From the NCBI GenBank assembly GCA_013397845.1, contig VZTG01001872.1:809670-873669 (forward strand): a DNA stretch of 64,000 nt. Reading direction: 5' to 3'. A program made the translations under genes and the position numbers. Positions 12,898-26,064 of the stretch are shown here, piece after piece. Origin of the DNA: Melanocharis versteri. Its lineage: Eukaryota; Chordata; Aves; Passeriformes; Melanocharitidae. The first letter of the stretch is position 1. Every line of letters begins with the position of its first letter. Under the pieces are notes generated by a model that was not told the origin of the DNA, made no database searches, and saw only the letters and a program-made list of their open reading frames with translations.

Positions 12898-13484
12898 TGG
12901 AATTATTCATTGGATTAACATGTGAACTGCTCCCATTGGAAAGAGACTGGCTGTGAGGATTTTCCCTGTATTTCTTCTTGAAAGGAGACTGCTGATGTTA
13001 GGAACCACCGTTCTTGTAGCATGGCTGGCATGGAGAGAGGGTTTTCTCCAGAGAGAGACTCTGGTTGGGAGCAGCTGCCGCTGGCAAGGCTGACTGGAAG
13101 AGATCTTGTCCCCGGTGGTTTGGGCTGAGTGGAGACCCTGTTGCAGGGAAGTGTTGCTGCTGGAGCAGAGCCAGGGCAGAGTGAGTGAGCATGGGAGACT
13201 CTCAGCAGGAAGAGTTCTCTCACAAAGAGCCTGCCCGTCTCCGGTGTCCTGAACCAAGTCGGGCTGGGGGCTGCGGGCTCCCGGTGCCAGCGGCATGTCT
13301 CCGGGGATGGATCTAATTGCTGGGATTGCAGTCAAGGCTTCGTGTGGCTTTGTGTGTGTTGAGTGTTTGTTTGTGTTGTCGAACGATGATTTGTATCACA
13401 CTTAGAGCATGTTTGATTTAGTTCAGCCCCTGTTATCGTATTTAATATTTTAGCGCGTGTTTAATAAACGCAATTAAACCTGCA
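12898..13484 (+). mobile_element. Candidate solo LTR (endogenous retrovirus remnant), boundaries uncertain
   Basis: The segment begins TG and ends CA, and 5-bp direct repeats (CAGCT) sit exactly outside both ends (12893-12897 and 13485-13489). It is clearly richer in CpG than its surroundings, with about 17 CpG between 13000 and 13472. It has a TATA-like AT stretch near 13439 and an AATAAA at 13463-13468, preceded by a GT-rich run. These are LTR-like traits, and a 5-bp duplication is usual for several avian ERV classes. Against it, AATAAA lies only 16 bases from the proposed end, leaving almost no U5, and TG/CA ends are common enough for a 5-bp match to arise by chance. No internal viral genes are seen here. 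Confidence 0.32.
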
Positions 13485-13489
13485 CAGCT

Positions 13490-14839
13490 CTCTACCTCTC
13501 TTAGGCATCCCCTGTCTTAGGGAGCACCTTTAAGAGATCCCCTGGGTTTCTCCTGCAGTTTTTTCTGACCTTTGGTAAAAGATGCCCTCAGCCAAGTTAC
13601 CGAGCTTTGCTGCTCCCTTGGGTGAACTGCCTAAGACAGGTTTCAGTCTGTTTCACTAATAATAATATATTTTCTTCTGTGTGAGTGTGTGTTGGTTGTT
13701 CATGGTCAGGCTGTTTTTTTCTTTTTTCCCTTCTGTTCTGGAGTTGATTTTTACTCAGGTGATCCTGTTCTATTCTGCATTGGGTTACTCATCAATAACA
13801 ATATATTTAGATTATTTTCTTTCACTGATTTCTTTTAAGAGAAATAATGTATCTTATGTACCAGATGGAGTTAGCTTATGCACATACAAAAATGTATACA
13901 CATAAAAATTTCTTTAGCATTTTTGGCACCACTGTTAATTATTTCACCTCCCTTTTCTATGTTTTGCTATTTTAGATTTCAGTGAATGTTTCATATTGTG
14001 GTGGATGGTACCTGTCTGGGATTTACACATGATTTTACTTCTGGCACAACCAACTCCTTTGGTGTTTAGAAGTAAAAAAGCAGTACCTAGAAATTCAAGA
14101 TTGGATTTTATGCTGCTAGCCACTCTTATCTACGGACAGTAAAAGAAACTATCTTCCTGGTATGGGCTACAGATTATCTGCACAGAAGGAAGCTAATATG
14201 CTTCTAATTAGATAGGAAGGGAAACCAAGGAACATGAAGCTACCTATTCACAGCTAATTTTAGGCTTTTGTTTATCAGTGCTGACGTGGAGACACTGATG
14301 TACCTGTATAGGGCCCTGGAGGGTGTGTCAGCTTAAATAATCTGCTGTACCCTGTGCCAGAGAGCTCTAGGCTGCAGCTGAAGTAGAATTCAGACTCCCA
14401 GACCTCCTTGGAGCACTACTGAGATTCTGGAATCGGAGCAGAGTATTTCAGGGTACCGCACTGAACATCTGGGTCTTAATTGTAAGGCTATGCTCACTTT
14501 TTTTTTCTTTTTTTTTCTTTTGTAGAATTGGCCTGGCTCTCCATTATGTTTAATTTTGTTTTTAATTTACCTTTGTTACCTGTTCTAGCCAGCTTAACCT
14601 TTGTTGGTTAGAAGACATCAGTCCAGTCCAATGAAAACTAAACTTTTTTTTTTTTCACTTTTTTTTCTCCATGCATGGATTTATTTGGTGATGTTGAAAA
14701 AAGTGCAGCAGGAAACAAATTGTCAATTACCTTACAATCCCTCTTTCATCTGGGTTTAGTTAAGGGATTATGCAAGAGGCAGGAGATATGTATGTTTATC
14801 ATGGTGATGGTTTTAATTCTAAATAATCTGTGATTACAG
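13490..14839. other. Non-coding sequence with T-rich tracts
   Basis: Two T-rich runs stand out: 14498-14520, followed by TGTAG (acceptor-like AG at 14524-14525), and 14644-14668. The first looks like a polypyrimidine tract plus splice acceptor, but the following sequence is not recognisably coding. The remainder shows nothing. Confidence 0.5.
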
Positions 14840-15415
14840 AGCCATAGAATGGTTTGGGTTGGAAGGGACCTTAGAGATCCTCTAGTTCTGACTGCCTTGC
14901 CAGGAGCAGGGATACCTTCCACTAGACAAAGTTTCTCGAAGTCTATCCAACCTGGCTTTGAACATTTCCAGGCTTGGGGCAACCACAACCTTTCTGGGCA
15001 ATCACTGACGGTTGTCACCAACATCACAGTAAAGAATTTCTTCCAAATATCTAATCTAACCCTCTTCTTTCGGTTTAAAGCCATTCCTTCTTGTCCTGTC
15101 AGTCCATGGCCTTGTCAAAAATCCTTCACTAGCTCTTTTGGACCCCGTTTATATACTGGAAAGCCACTGCGAGGTCTCCTTGCAGCCTTCTCTTCTCCAG
15201 GTGGAACAACCCAGCTCCCTCAGCTGTCTTCACAGCAGAGGTGCTACATCCCGTTGTGACCCTTCTTTTGGCTCCCTCCAGTAGGTCCACATCCTTCCTG
15301 CGTAGGGGCCCCCAGATCTGGACTGCAGGTGGGGTATCACGAGAGCAGAATCGCCTCCCTCGACCTCCTGCCCAGGCTGCTTTTGATGCAGCCCAGGATA
15401 CAGTTCTCTGGCAGC
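14840..15415 (-). mobile_element. CR1 LINE, 5'-truncated, 3' end nearly intact
   Basis: The plus strand from 14840 reads like the reverse complement of an avian CR1 3' end: CCATAGAATGGTTTGGGTT, then GGAAGGGACC, a 'CTTCCACTAGAC' segment and an 'AACCTGGC' segment. The element therefore runs on the minus strand. The C-terminal part of ORF2 is visible in pieces: RLDIWKKFFTV near 15026-15064, LEKRRLQGDL near 15175-15205 and KDVDLLE near 15280-15300. These pieces lie in different frames, so the copy carries frameshifts and is dead. Similarity fades after about 15405, the usual 5' truncation of CR1. The terminal 8-bp ATTCTATG repeats are reduced to about one copy at the 14840 side. Confidence 0.93.
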
Positions 15416-16899
15416 CAAAAACTGGGGATTTTGGTAACTCCAGAAATACAGGCATTGGTGCAGCAGCCTACAAATGTTCTTGAGCATCTAATGCTAGCTA
15501 TGTGTTTTAATTTTTTTTACAAAAGAAAGAATAAAATACTCTGGCAATAACTGCTGTGAGTCACATTATAGCTGCAAATGTGTTTTGTGCCAGGAAAGAA
15601 GAAGTCAGGAGAAAATCTGAGCAGTGAAACAGCCTTGCTGGTTCTGCTTTGTCTGCAGAGGCTCTGCACAACCACGTACCTGGTCCTCCCAATGGCACGA
15701 GAAAAATGGGGCACAGGAAGGGGGAATTGGCTGTGATGTGCACATATACGTATGAACATGCAGGTATTTCCACATGAATAAAATGATGGTGCTTACTAGA
15801 GCTGCATGTACTGTCCCAGGCTAGATTAAAAATGAGTTTGCATATATTTTCTGTCAGGATCATTTCATTTTAAAAAAAAGTGCTTGAACATAGGAACAAT
15901 ACACAAAATAAATCCAATCCCTAAGCTTCGTGCCCTCCTTTTTTTCTCCCATTGAAACCCAGTGAATCTCACTTGTAAATTTATAATCAAGGACAGGTCT
16001 TGTTAGCTCGCTGGAGCTAGAAGTATAGAACCATTGTATCATTATTATTTGACTTCAACATGTCATCTTGTGGTACCCAAATAAAAAAATGAGCTTCAAG
16101 TGTGTCTTTGAAGGTCTCGCTGTTCACTACATAAAATGATAGAATTTACTCAGAGTTTAAATCTATTAAAAAAAAACAAGAAACAGGCAAAAGATATTTC
16201 TGTTGAATGAACAACAACTGTCCAGATTTGAGAGTAAGGCTGGCTTTGAATGCATTCAAGGTTCAGGCTGTACCTCCTGCGCATCTGCAATCCCAGTGCA
16301 CAACACACTGCATAAATTACTTGTGTTTAGCAAGAATGGCATGTGCAAAGAGGCTGTGTCTTGGGTCAGAGGTATGTGCATCCTTTTGCATCTTTTACTA
16401 CTTCCTCAGTGCCAGCTGGGGCATAGATTATTTGGATATCATTTGAATCCAAATTCTTGTATATGTTTTTACACACCGACACACATGCACGTGTAACGCA
16501 TTTGGCTCAAGATTTTCCAAAGCCAACCATGAGGATGGAGCCTAAATGAGCCAGCTTTTGAAAGGCCTGGTTTTTCGGGGCAATGCTGTACATCTCATGA
16601 CCCTCATTCTAGACGGCTGAAGTTCATCTGCTTAATGCTATTGTTTTCTTTTGACAGTAGGACTCTGAATCCCACTAAACTCCTGTGTTTTCCTCATAGA
16701 AATGAAGACCCAACTAAGTGTTTTGTCATGGTTGGTGACACTGATAAGAAGAAACCTTGCAAAGCATAAAACACTATCAAAAATTACCTTCTTTTTCCCC
16801 TCTGTAACATATGTTAAATTAGCCAATAAGCCTTGAAGCTGTGCATACCTGATGATTAATTTATGTTATTTTGTGGGTGTTTTTCTTTGAAAAAAAGCT
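15416..16899. other. Non-coding sequence, nothing recognised
   Basis: Immediately after the CR1 truncation point the sequence no longer resembles CR1. Short frames at 15517-15863 (minus) and 16203-16496 (plus) have no recognisable product. A C/A-rich piece near 16472-16488 is too short to be a useful microsatellite. Confidence 0.5.
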
Positions 16900-17210
16900 T
16901 CTATCATGCTAGATTTACAGCATTGCAGAGTTTCACAATGTTGCAATGCTGTCTTCAATTCAGCCGCTTCATATTGAAATTTCACACACAATAATTGGCT
17001 GACCTTCACAGCTATGGCAGAAACTAATTAAAGCTGTAAGGCTTTGCAAGCTATGCTTTTGTGTGAAATGTGAAGTTTGGTGATAATGAAATATGGGGTG
17101 CAGATGCTATTGTCTCAGATAGTCTGTGTCCTTGGTTCACACTAATGAAGAACAGCAATTATTAAACAAAACGTATTTTCAACCATTAATTATTTGTGTT
17201 TTGATAGGCT
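16900..17210. promoter_or_regulatory. AT-rich block with nested inverted repeats, possible conserved non-coding element
   Basis: ACAGCATTGCA (16917-16927) and its exact complement TGCAATGCTGT (16942-16952) form an 11-bp stem with a 14-base loop. Further on, ATTTCACACA (16979-16988) is matched by TGTGTGAAAT (17060-17069). The block also holds several homeodomain-like TAAT/ATTA cores, including TTAATTATT near 17186. This texture is typical of deeply conserved enhancers, but conservation cannot be judged from a single sequence. Confidence 0.25.
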
Positions 17211-19735
17211 AAATGTCCCAGCAGCAGCTCCTTCTTCTTCACTTCTTCAAAAAGTCATTTAATGTAATTTTACAAGCAAATGGGAGAGTCCTGAGGATGC
17301 TGCATGAGACTTTTACTGCATTTGGAGGGTTGGTTTTATACTCATTCTGTGGTGCATTGCACAAGAAACTGCACCACAAATAAAGGAGTGTTTTAAATGG
17401 GATGATATTAAAGTTTGAGGGTTTCATTCCTCTAGACAGAATCTGAATAACACAATCATTATTTCTGTTGTTAGATTCATAAAGAAGACAGAAATGAGTA
17501 CATGCAGTGGGCTTTTATGGGTGGATGGAAAAGGGCTATATTCTGCAGTCCATCTTTCTTAGCCTTTTAAATGTGTCCTCTGTGATCTCACTTCAGCAGA
17601 AGCAGAAGTCGATTTTTAATTGTAGTCAATTGGCGAAGCTGCTCAGGTGTCCTCTCGTTCCCGAGAATGACTGTTGGGAGAACGTTAGGAAAAACTTTTC
17701 GATTTCCCCCACTGAATTGAAATGTGGACTGTGTGTATTTTATTATGTACCCATATCTTTCTGTTGTGTTGGTGTGCTTAGTACTATAGTTTCATAAATT
17801 TGGAGCAGCATTGACTGTAATGGTTAAGAACCACTATGACTTGTGTCTTCCAGTCCCCTCCACTGATTTCTGTTCTTTTTTTTCTCCCACTATACCTCCA
17901 GCCATTCCTTCCCTGTGTCATTCCCCACAATGCTATGTGAGTTTCATGAACAGCCATTTCTCCTTTCATCTGCTGAGCTAGTCTGTTTAATGCCAACATG
18001 GTGTGATGATGTTCTACTTGAGGGTTGCTGTCTGCTCAGATTAGCTGGAGGAAAGACTTTACACTTCTTGGAGACCCCCAGCTAGGCCAGCTGCACCCGT
18101 GGCTCCTTCACTTTACACTTGATTCACCTTTTGGAGGGCGTTGGGTGGGTGCTTGTGGTGCTGTGCTTTATTTGCTTTGGTTTTCCCTTCTCCAGCCTGT
18201 GATGCCCTAAAGCTTCCATGCCCACAGCGAGCAGCATTGGTGTGTCTACCCAGCTGAAGTGGAATATGTGTGGTCTGAGAGGACAGATGCCACCCGTGAC
18301 ATGCACACGTGACAAGGTGTGCAGCAGTTATGAGTGCAGGGGAGTCATGGTGCTAGAGGCGTGGGGTGGGGTGCTAAAGGCATGGCAGCAATGAAAATCT
18401 GGGAGATGCCATTAGAAATCATGACCTTTCCCTTACTGAGGCGGCTGCTTTGGATTTGAAAAGCAGAGATTAAAAAGACTTCAGTGATAATTCCTATGGA
18501 ATTTCTTAGGAACTGGATGACTCCTGTGGGCATCCCAGCCTGGTCATCAAGCAGCAGAGGTCTTCCATTAGAGTGATGTTTTGTAGAGACAAATGATGTC
18601 AATGTTTGCTGTTTGCTTCAATACTGTTGCTGTTCCCACGTTGTTAGCATCTGAAACAGCAAGTCTTCAGCAATGAAATATATGCAGTGATATTAAGAGA
18701 TGAAACTGTTGTTAGGGAGATACCATTACATTTTTGTCCGTTCTTGGAAATACAGTATTGTCCTGCCTGGCAGCCATGATTATATAGAAGAATAATTCTT
18801 TACAGAAACAACTATTTCAGAGCATATAAAGCATTCCATTGTGGGTTTGTAGATAATGGTGTAAGAAAAGAGCATATGTATGTGCTACAGAGTTATGCAT
18901 CTTGAATAGATACTGTTACCTGTACCTCAAAAACAGAGAATGGAAACTGAGACAAAATTAGAGACTTATTCCTCTTCACTTGACTGATATCCAAGAGTTG
19001 CTTCATTTGATGTTTTTTTGAGTAAGTCTCTCTGAGGGTCTTAGCATTTTAAATACCTAAATATCTTCAGATGAGTAACATACTTCCTCAACTGGGAATT
19101 TGGCATTCTCCAAACAAGCCGAACAGCAGCTTGTTAAGGATTGTCAGTAATGGCGTTGACTAGATTTCCCTGCCCCTGGAGTACTCCTCTTGGAGTTAGT
19201 GCCAGAGAGAGTCCAGAAATAGTATCAAATCCAGATAGATGTGGCCAGCTTGGCTCCCAAAGATAAATCCTGGTCTTGAATGTGGGTGTGGCTCTCTTCT
19301 TCATCAGGCAGGGTTTTCTGCATCCAGGCGTTGTCCAAAGGCTTCCTGAAGAGCAGCCCTGGATGCAGAGGACATGTGCCCCTCCAGGCCAGCCTTGACC
19401 ACAGTGCCTGCCTTTCCAATGTCACTGTTGGTCACAGAGGTTTTCACATGTCTTGACTTGTGTGTATTCATGCATCATCCTATACATTCATTTAACATAT
19501 TATCTTGACCTTGACATACATGCATGAAAAACAGAGGTACTGTCAGCAGTTGGTGGCCGTAATTAAGATTGCAAGGTAAAGGAACAATATGTACTGATAT
19601 TAAAACACTGCTACAAAACTAAAGTTTTCCAGACCTTTTCACACGTCTGTTCCAGATTTTGGTGGCATCTTAGCTGTAGCAAGCTGCTCTTTGAACATGT
19701 AGCACATACATGGAAAAGTACAAAGCTATGGTGGG
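17211..19735. other. Non-coding sequence, nothing recognised
   Basis: Short frames occur on both strands, none family-like. The stretch 18020-18350 is slightly richer in G and C but has few CpG and no promoter-like organisation. Confidence 0.5.
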
Positions 19736-19773
19736 GTGTGTGTGCATATGTGTGTCTGGGCACACATGCATGC
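19736..19773. repeat. TG/CA-rich alternating purine-pyrimidine tract
   Basis: A GTGTGTGTGCATATGTGTGT-type run is followed, after CTGGG, by CACACATGCATGCA. The alternation and partial dyad symmetry favour Z-DNA or cruciform formation under negative supercoiling. Otherwise it is an imperfect (TG/CA) microsatellite. Confidence 0.5.
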
Positions 19774-22700
19774 AGATTACACAAGGCAGTTTCCTGTTAG
19801 TTTCACTTTACAGCTTCTGATGTTTGCTGTGACAAATTTCAGTAAGAGGGGATTTTGTATGCTGATTTATTTGTGAGGCCAGCTGTATGCCATTCATATA
19901 TTGAATATTTTTGAGTGACCTGCTTTTTGTGACTTTTGAAAGAGAATCTGGCCTAGGAGAATGAAATTAAATGAGTGAGTCATCTCTTGCACTTAAAATA
20001 TATTTGAAATTATCATAAGCTTTAGTTTTTGCTGGATGATATTAAAACTGTAGCAGGAAGATGAAATTCAGCATTCCTGATGCAATCTGACAAACACATG
20101 GAACACAATTGCTTGTAGTAGTGGTGTTTACAAGGTGCAAAGATGTCAGTGTACGGGGTAGAGAGGTGAGGTTTTACAGCTCGGTGAAAAGGATATTCCC
20201 TGTGATGTAAATATTTTAGCAAGCAGGACTGTAATAAAGTAAAACTAATGAAAGACCAACAAACTACTAATCTTCTAATCCTGGAGAATAAATGAGTTTT
20301 TTATGAAAGCCAAAACCCAAACCCCAGAACTATAAAGAAATTATTTCCAATAGTTTGGCAAACACAGTACTTTACTATGTTACTGTTTGTCTTTCTGTCA
20401 GTATGCATGAATTTATGTGTGCAAAAGTGTTATACACAGGTTTTGTCTTTCTCATTCACGAAGAGAAACGAGAAGTAATGTATAAGTAGGTGATTCTGAT
20501 GATGCAAATTTCAGCTCCTTAAAATAATTCCCTGGGTTCCTTCGATTGATGATGTGTCAGCTCATATCGCAGCTATGGCAGAGTCCGAACATGGGCCTGA
20601 AATTTGCTGATTGCCTCTGTTATTTGAACTTTTTTGAGTACTCAGTCGCTAAGACTGACAGCTTCTCTTTCTTCAAGTGTTTTGACAGCTCCAGGGTTAA
20701 AGAGTAGTATCTTCAGAAAGTTCTGTTGTGAAGTTTAGTAATTGACACCAATAACATAACAGCATTAAATCATCCACTTTTTTATTTTTTTGTAGTGGAT
20801 AAGCCAGTCTGCTTGTAAATACATTAAAGGATAGTGTGTAGGTGGAAGAAGAATTATGCTAGTATTTTAAGAGCTAATAAATCTTTATTTAAGCAAGGGA
20901 CCGCTAAAATTTAATTAGGCATATAAAAGCAGAGATCATTCTAAGGGTAAAAATATGCCAATTCTCACAAGAAAAGACATCTGCTTTATGGAAAATGAGT
21001 AAGTTAGAGTGTACTCCTCTGTTACTATGTCAATAGATAAGCTGGTTGCAGGAGTCTAAGTTTGAAAAAGGAGGAGAAAAAGGAAAAAAAATTCAGGCTG
21101 TGCTCCTGGGTATAAAATATGTGCTATGCAGTTAGAAAACTTGTCTGCTCGGCTTGGTAGTGTTATTGCCACCACAGAATCTCTCTAATTCCTGAAGGGT
21201 AGCCCTTTGAAAATACCATCTCACCACACAGTTGCTGGTGCTCCGCAGCCAGGCCTCAGTACATGGGTGAGCTGCAGCCTCTCTTAGCGTTAGCTACAAT
21301 GCCTTAGAGAGGGGTGCTGCTCGTGGAAACCTTTGTGCACATCGTGAAATAAATCGTGAGTGGCATGAAAAGTCAGACTAAGTCATTTTGGAAGATGAAA
21401 ATTACGTTGGACAACCCATTGCTCTTGGCGGGTTTGCTCATGTGCCAGCCAGTGTGCTAGTAGGCATCAGGGAAAAAAGAGGAATTCCTGATTTTTGCAT
21501 GTGACATAAGTTGTTCCTCTGGTAAGCACAGTGTCACCATGGCAGTAAAAAATAAAGCAGCTTTTTCTGGCTCAGCATTACCAACATCTCAGAAAAAATT
21601 CTTGAGATTTTATACCCTCTAAATCTGTTGTTTAGTGAAGAAAAAGAAAAGGTAAAACTACATGGCCTATTAAACAATCTCTTAAATTTACAAATCTGCA
21701 TTTTTTTAATGAGTTGTGTCACACTTGTGGAAGTTGCCCTGAGTTTTATTTCTGCCTGAGCTAAAAAGCCAGGCAGCACAGGCTGCTCCTCTGCTCTGGT
21801 ATGGCTGTGGTGTGTAGCACCCTCAGCTCTGCGCAGGGGTTGGCCACTGAACTGCAGATGTAGGTTATTATTGCATAGATTGCTCATAAACTTTGCTGGG
21901 AGTGTTGAAGAGTCTGTGGAGTGACGATAGAAGCTGCTTTTGTATTACCTTGGATAATGTCTCTTCACTTGGGCGTGCTTATTACCTGGAATGCTGCCGC
22001 TGGGCAGAGCTTTGGACAGTGGAGCGCAGAGCTCACCCCTGGGGCTTTGCTTGCTTTCACAACATAATTATTAAATAAAAAACACTCTTTCATTTTGCCC
22101 AACTAGGACACAGTCTTTGACCTTTCCTACTCTTCCTGTTTTACTGGCCTCTAAGACCTTTGGAATCTTTCCGAAGCCATCATGTGGTGCTTCATAGAGT
22201 GCAGGCACAGCTACATGGTGTAACAAATTGTCTGGGCAAATTGCTGAATCTATACCGAAGATTTTGAAGAGCAGCTTATACAAATATCTGTCAAAAATAA
22301 CATGGTGCAGCTCATCCTGCTTTAAGGGCAAGACATACAATGTAAATGACCTTTTAATTAAGGTCACCCTGCTTTCTGTGTTTATTTGATTATGCTAAAA
22401 CTATCTGAGGACCAACTCTTATCTTAACATAATATGTTTTAAGCCCATGTTTTGCTAAGTGAGGGGTACCAGAATGACACGGTACAAGTTATCTAAAATG
22501 CTGCCTTCTCAGCAAGGCTTATGTTTATGTTGCTGCCCATTCATCTTTTTGTTTTCTCTGGGAACATGACACAATCCAGGAAAGCTCATTCTGTGGGGCA
22601 GACTCTTTTAAATGCCATGTACTGCGTGCTCTAGGCAAGGGTAGTTACAACTTGGCTGAGGAAGGTGTCTCTCATGTCTCAGTTTTCAACATTAATTTGT

Positions 22701-25700
22701 TCTGGCAAGAGTGCCATATGTACACTGAGTTACTCACATTCATATAAGAAACTGAACTTGTGATAGGATCTAAATGCTTTTGACTTGACTCGAACATACG
22801 TATTCTGGGATTTGACTTCTCTTGGGCTGAAAGAAACGTAACGATTTCATACATCCAATGCTTCCAATTTTTTGAAAAATGAAGGAATGTTATTAGTAAC
22901 ACTTGTGCATGCAGCATACCGATTCACGCATAAAATACTAACTCTTGTACTCAGCTGTCTTGATTTCCTTTGTTTTGTAGGGTAGACAGAGCTTCAGTAG
23001 CTAGGCTTTTCTGCTTACAATTTTGACAGCTAAGGTATGGATATATTTCTGCTGTCAGGAGAAAACCTTTGGTCTCTAGTGAACTTACAATGTAACGAGA
23101 ATAAACTCCTGTTATTGATGATGAAGACCAAAGCAGATATTTTGAACTAAACATACTGGACAAAATGGACCACCTTCTGCCTTCTGTTCTATCCGCATGA
23201 TCCCATAGTGGCCTGCTGGACAGATGGTTTGGTTATGACATGGTGAATTGCAAAGATTTTTGTTTCTCTAAAGTAATTGTTTGTACAAATCACAGGCTTT
23301 GTATGCGTAAAATTCCAGCCAGATGTTAGAACCAGAAATGAATCATGTCACCACTAGCCATTGATTTTGCTGGGAACTGTGGTGATACCTATTGCGATTT
23401 GCAGTGGGACATGCTATTTGGAAGCAGAGGAATAGCAATGGCTTCCCTTGGAGCATATTCCTTACCTTTAGAGATGTGATCTGCAGCTGCTAATTTACTG
23501 ACACTATAGCCTGGATCATTCGCAGTGTTTGAACTGAAATCTTTTGGATCTGAAATAATCAAGACTACTGATTTATCCAAAGTAGACAGTTTTTGTATTA
23601 GCTCCTCTCTCTCTTTCCTCATGTCCCATGTATTCCTCACATCTTTCATATTCTTCCTCTGCCCATATCTATAGCTGATGCAGGAAAAATACCTGGAATT
23701 CTCCAGTTTCTCCCAAACTGCCTAGCCATTGCAGTCTTCACTTATCACAAGGAAGGCTGCAAGAAAATGCATCTCACAGGTTTTCACCCAGGAATGCCAT
23801 ACAAAGTCATGCTGAGATTTCATCAGAGAATCTAGGTGGCATGAACGTGTCTGGGGTGGCTAGGCAGTGCCTGACAAATCAGAGAAGATTTTAGCACCTT
23901 CCAGAAAAAGATGTCTACAAACGAGCTAGGACAGACACTGAGAAGTGCTACTAGCTGACTAGCAGAAGAGTAACTAAGGTTGGAGATGACGTCAGTTAGA
24001 GTTCGTGTAGCTCCGGGAAAGATCTGTGCGATTTGAGCCTGTAAGAAATTGATTGTTAGCCCCAAGTGGAGTCTTGGTAACACAGGACTGGGCCATTAAA
24101 AGTCACGACAGAAAGCTGGTACGAGCCATCTGGGCTAGTGCAGGAAAGGTGGTGTTTGGGAGAGCTAGAAGGGGAATGCAGAGGTGAAGATGAGGTGGTG
24201 TGGAGAAGACGAGGGCATGCACTGAAACTGAAGGCTGGATGCAGCCCTAAGGAATATTTAAGATAAACTCTGACAACTGCAAATGTTACTTAGCTTTGAG
24301 CTCTGGATGTGCATCCCAGTCTACTCCTAGCTTTCTGTTGGGATGAGATGCAGGAACTCTCAGGAAAAGCTCAGAGGTGAGCTGTGGCAGCACCCCATGG
24401 CACACGGGAAGTTTCCTCCAGGTCTGCCCACTTAGGAGCCAGGACTGTAAGATGGGATGGAGTGGGGATGCCCATCCCTTTCTTCAGACTGGTCCTCAGT
24501 CTGGGGGAAGCAGGCATATCCTTCCACCCACTTTCACTCTAGACACCTTGCTGAATGATTCCCATGCCCTGTTCATTTTCTAGCAATGTATGGCCAGTGC
24601 TAAACAACAGAGAGAAAGCTTGGGCTGGAGCTGTGTGGAAAACTTGTCAGATTAGTGATAGGTTCTGGCTCTGTTTTTAAATAAGTGCCTTCTGCTTTCA
24701 AATAAATTGTGAACAGATCCACAGCAGAGACAAAGCCATTTTGAGTAAAGCAAAGGCCTTCTGTCAATAGTGGCAGTTGAAGGATCGGATCCCTCTATTC
24801 CTTGTTGGCCTGTAGCTTTGAAATACTATTTTTTTTGCACTTCAGGAATGAACCTTTGAAAAGGTTATGTGTCCTGAGAACAAACCAGAATCTAAATATA
24901 GGAGAAAAAAAAATAGATTAGTTGTCTAGATTTTGAGAACTATGGATTCTAACCCATCCCCTTTAGCTGACGGCTCCTGCTGACTAACAGACAGGCACAG
25001 TATCCTGTCTTCCCCCTCCCACCTCAAAGTCTGCTGCTGCCATTCCTCTTCTTGCAGAGGATAGGCAGCATAAAGGACAGCAGTTTAGAGGAGAGATGTG
25101 ACTCTAGTTCAGTAATATGATCCCTTTACAACTCTGTTTCATGAAAACTTCTTCTCTTTTCCTGTGGTAACACAAGGGAAATATTTGTTTGCTACACATG
25201 CTTTATTTAGCTAAAAGAACAAGGGGGACAGTGTCTTACCAGCATTTAGAAATCAGAGAGGTTAGAGACTAATTCAGCCTATTATTAATCTGTTGTTAAA
25301 TAGAATTCTGCTATTTATGTGACACTAATAAATCTTTGAAAGGACATTTTCCTTTTTTTTACCCTTCTGCTACATAGAAACAGTAACTGGCTAAGCAAGA
25401 GCCCTAAGCCAGCACATGCAGCCTCTGTTAATATGGTTCAAATAACAATTTTTTTTCTGCCTTGTTCACAAAAATAAACAGAATGAAAGAAAAATAAAAG
25501 TGTCAGTAACAACATCTTGCAACTTGGAAAAAAGGATTTGAATTACTAGTAAACTTAACCCCATTGCACACTACCCCACCCCCTGCCCCAAAATCCAATT
25601 TCATTTCACATGTTTCTGGCTTTAGTTGCATACAGCTGTGTTATAGCTTAAAACAACTAATCTTTTTCTTTTCACTTTTCTGTTTTTTAATATATTTTTG

Positions 25701-26064
25701 GTTTACAGGAACTATTATTTGTTTGAACACATCTTGCAGCACATTTTCCTGTTTAAATTTATCCACAAAATACATAAATAAGGGGTTTGGACTGGGAATT
25801 TCTGTTCTGAATTGTATTTGAGGAATGCTTTTAAAGCAAGCTGAGGAAAGTGTTTCAGATGTGCTTATCCAATTTACACAGAGTTAGAAAGGAAATTTTC
25901 TGCCTTAGAGTTCTATGCTTACTGGGAAAATATTTGCTTTTCTGGATATTCATGTGTTGGGGTCTCAGTTGCTTCTGCAGCGTACCACTCTTTCCTCAAA
26001 TGTGTTCTGATTTGGAATTTGGGGGAAGTCAATACAAATCCACACGTAATACAAAAAACAGAGA
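19774..26064. other. Long non-coding stretch, nothing recognised
   Basis: About 6.3 kb with no recognisable gene, repeat family or CpG cluster. The longest open frame is a 117-codon minus-strand one at 21534-21887, with no visible domain. Small A- and T-rich runs occur (for example 21073-21092) but none is long. I see nothing to annotate. Confidence 0.5.

Noticed and set aside
14849..15259. 136-codon plus-strand frame
   Set aside because: It lies antisense across the minus-strand CR1 element and its peptide is a shadow of that repeat.
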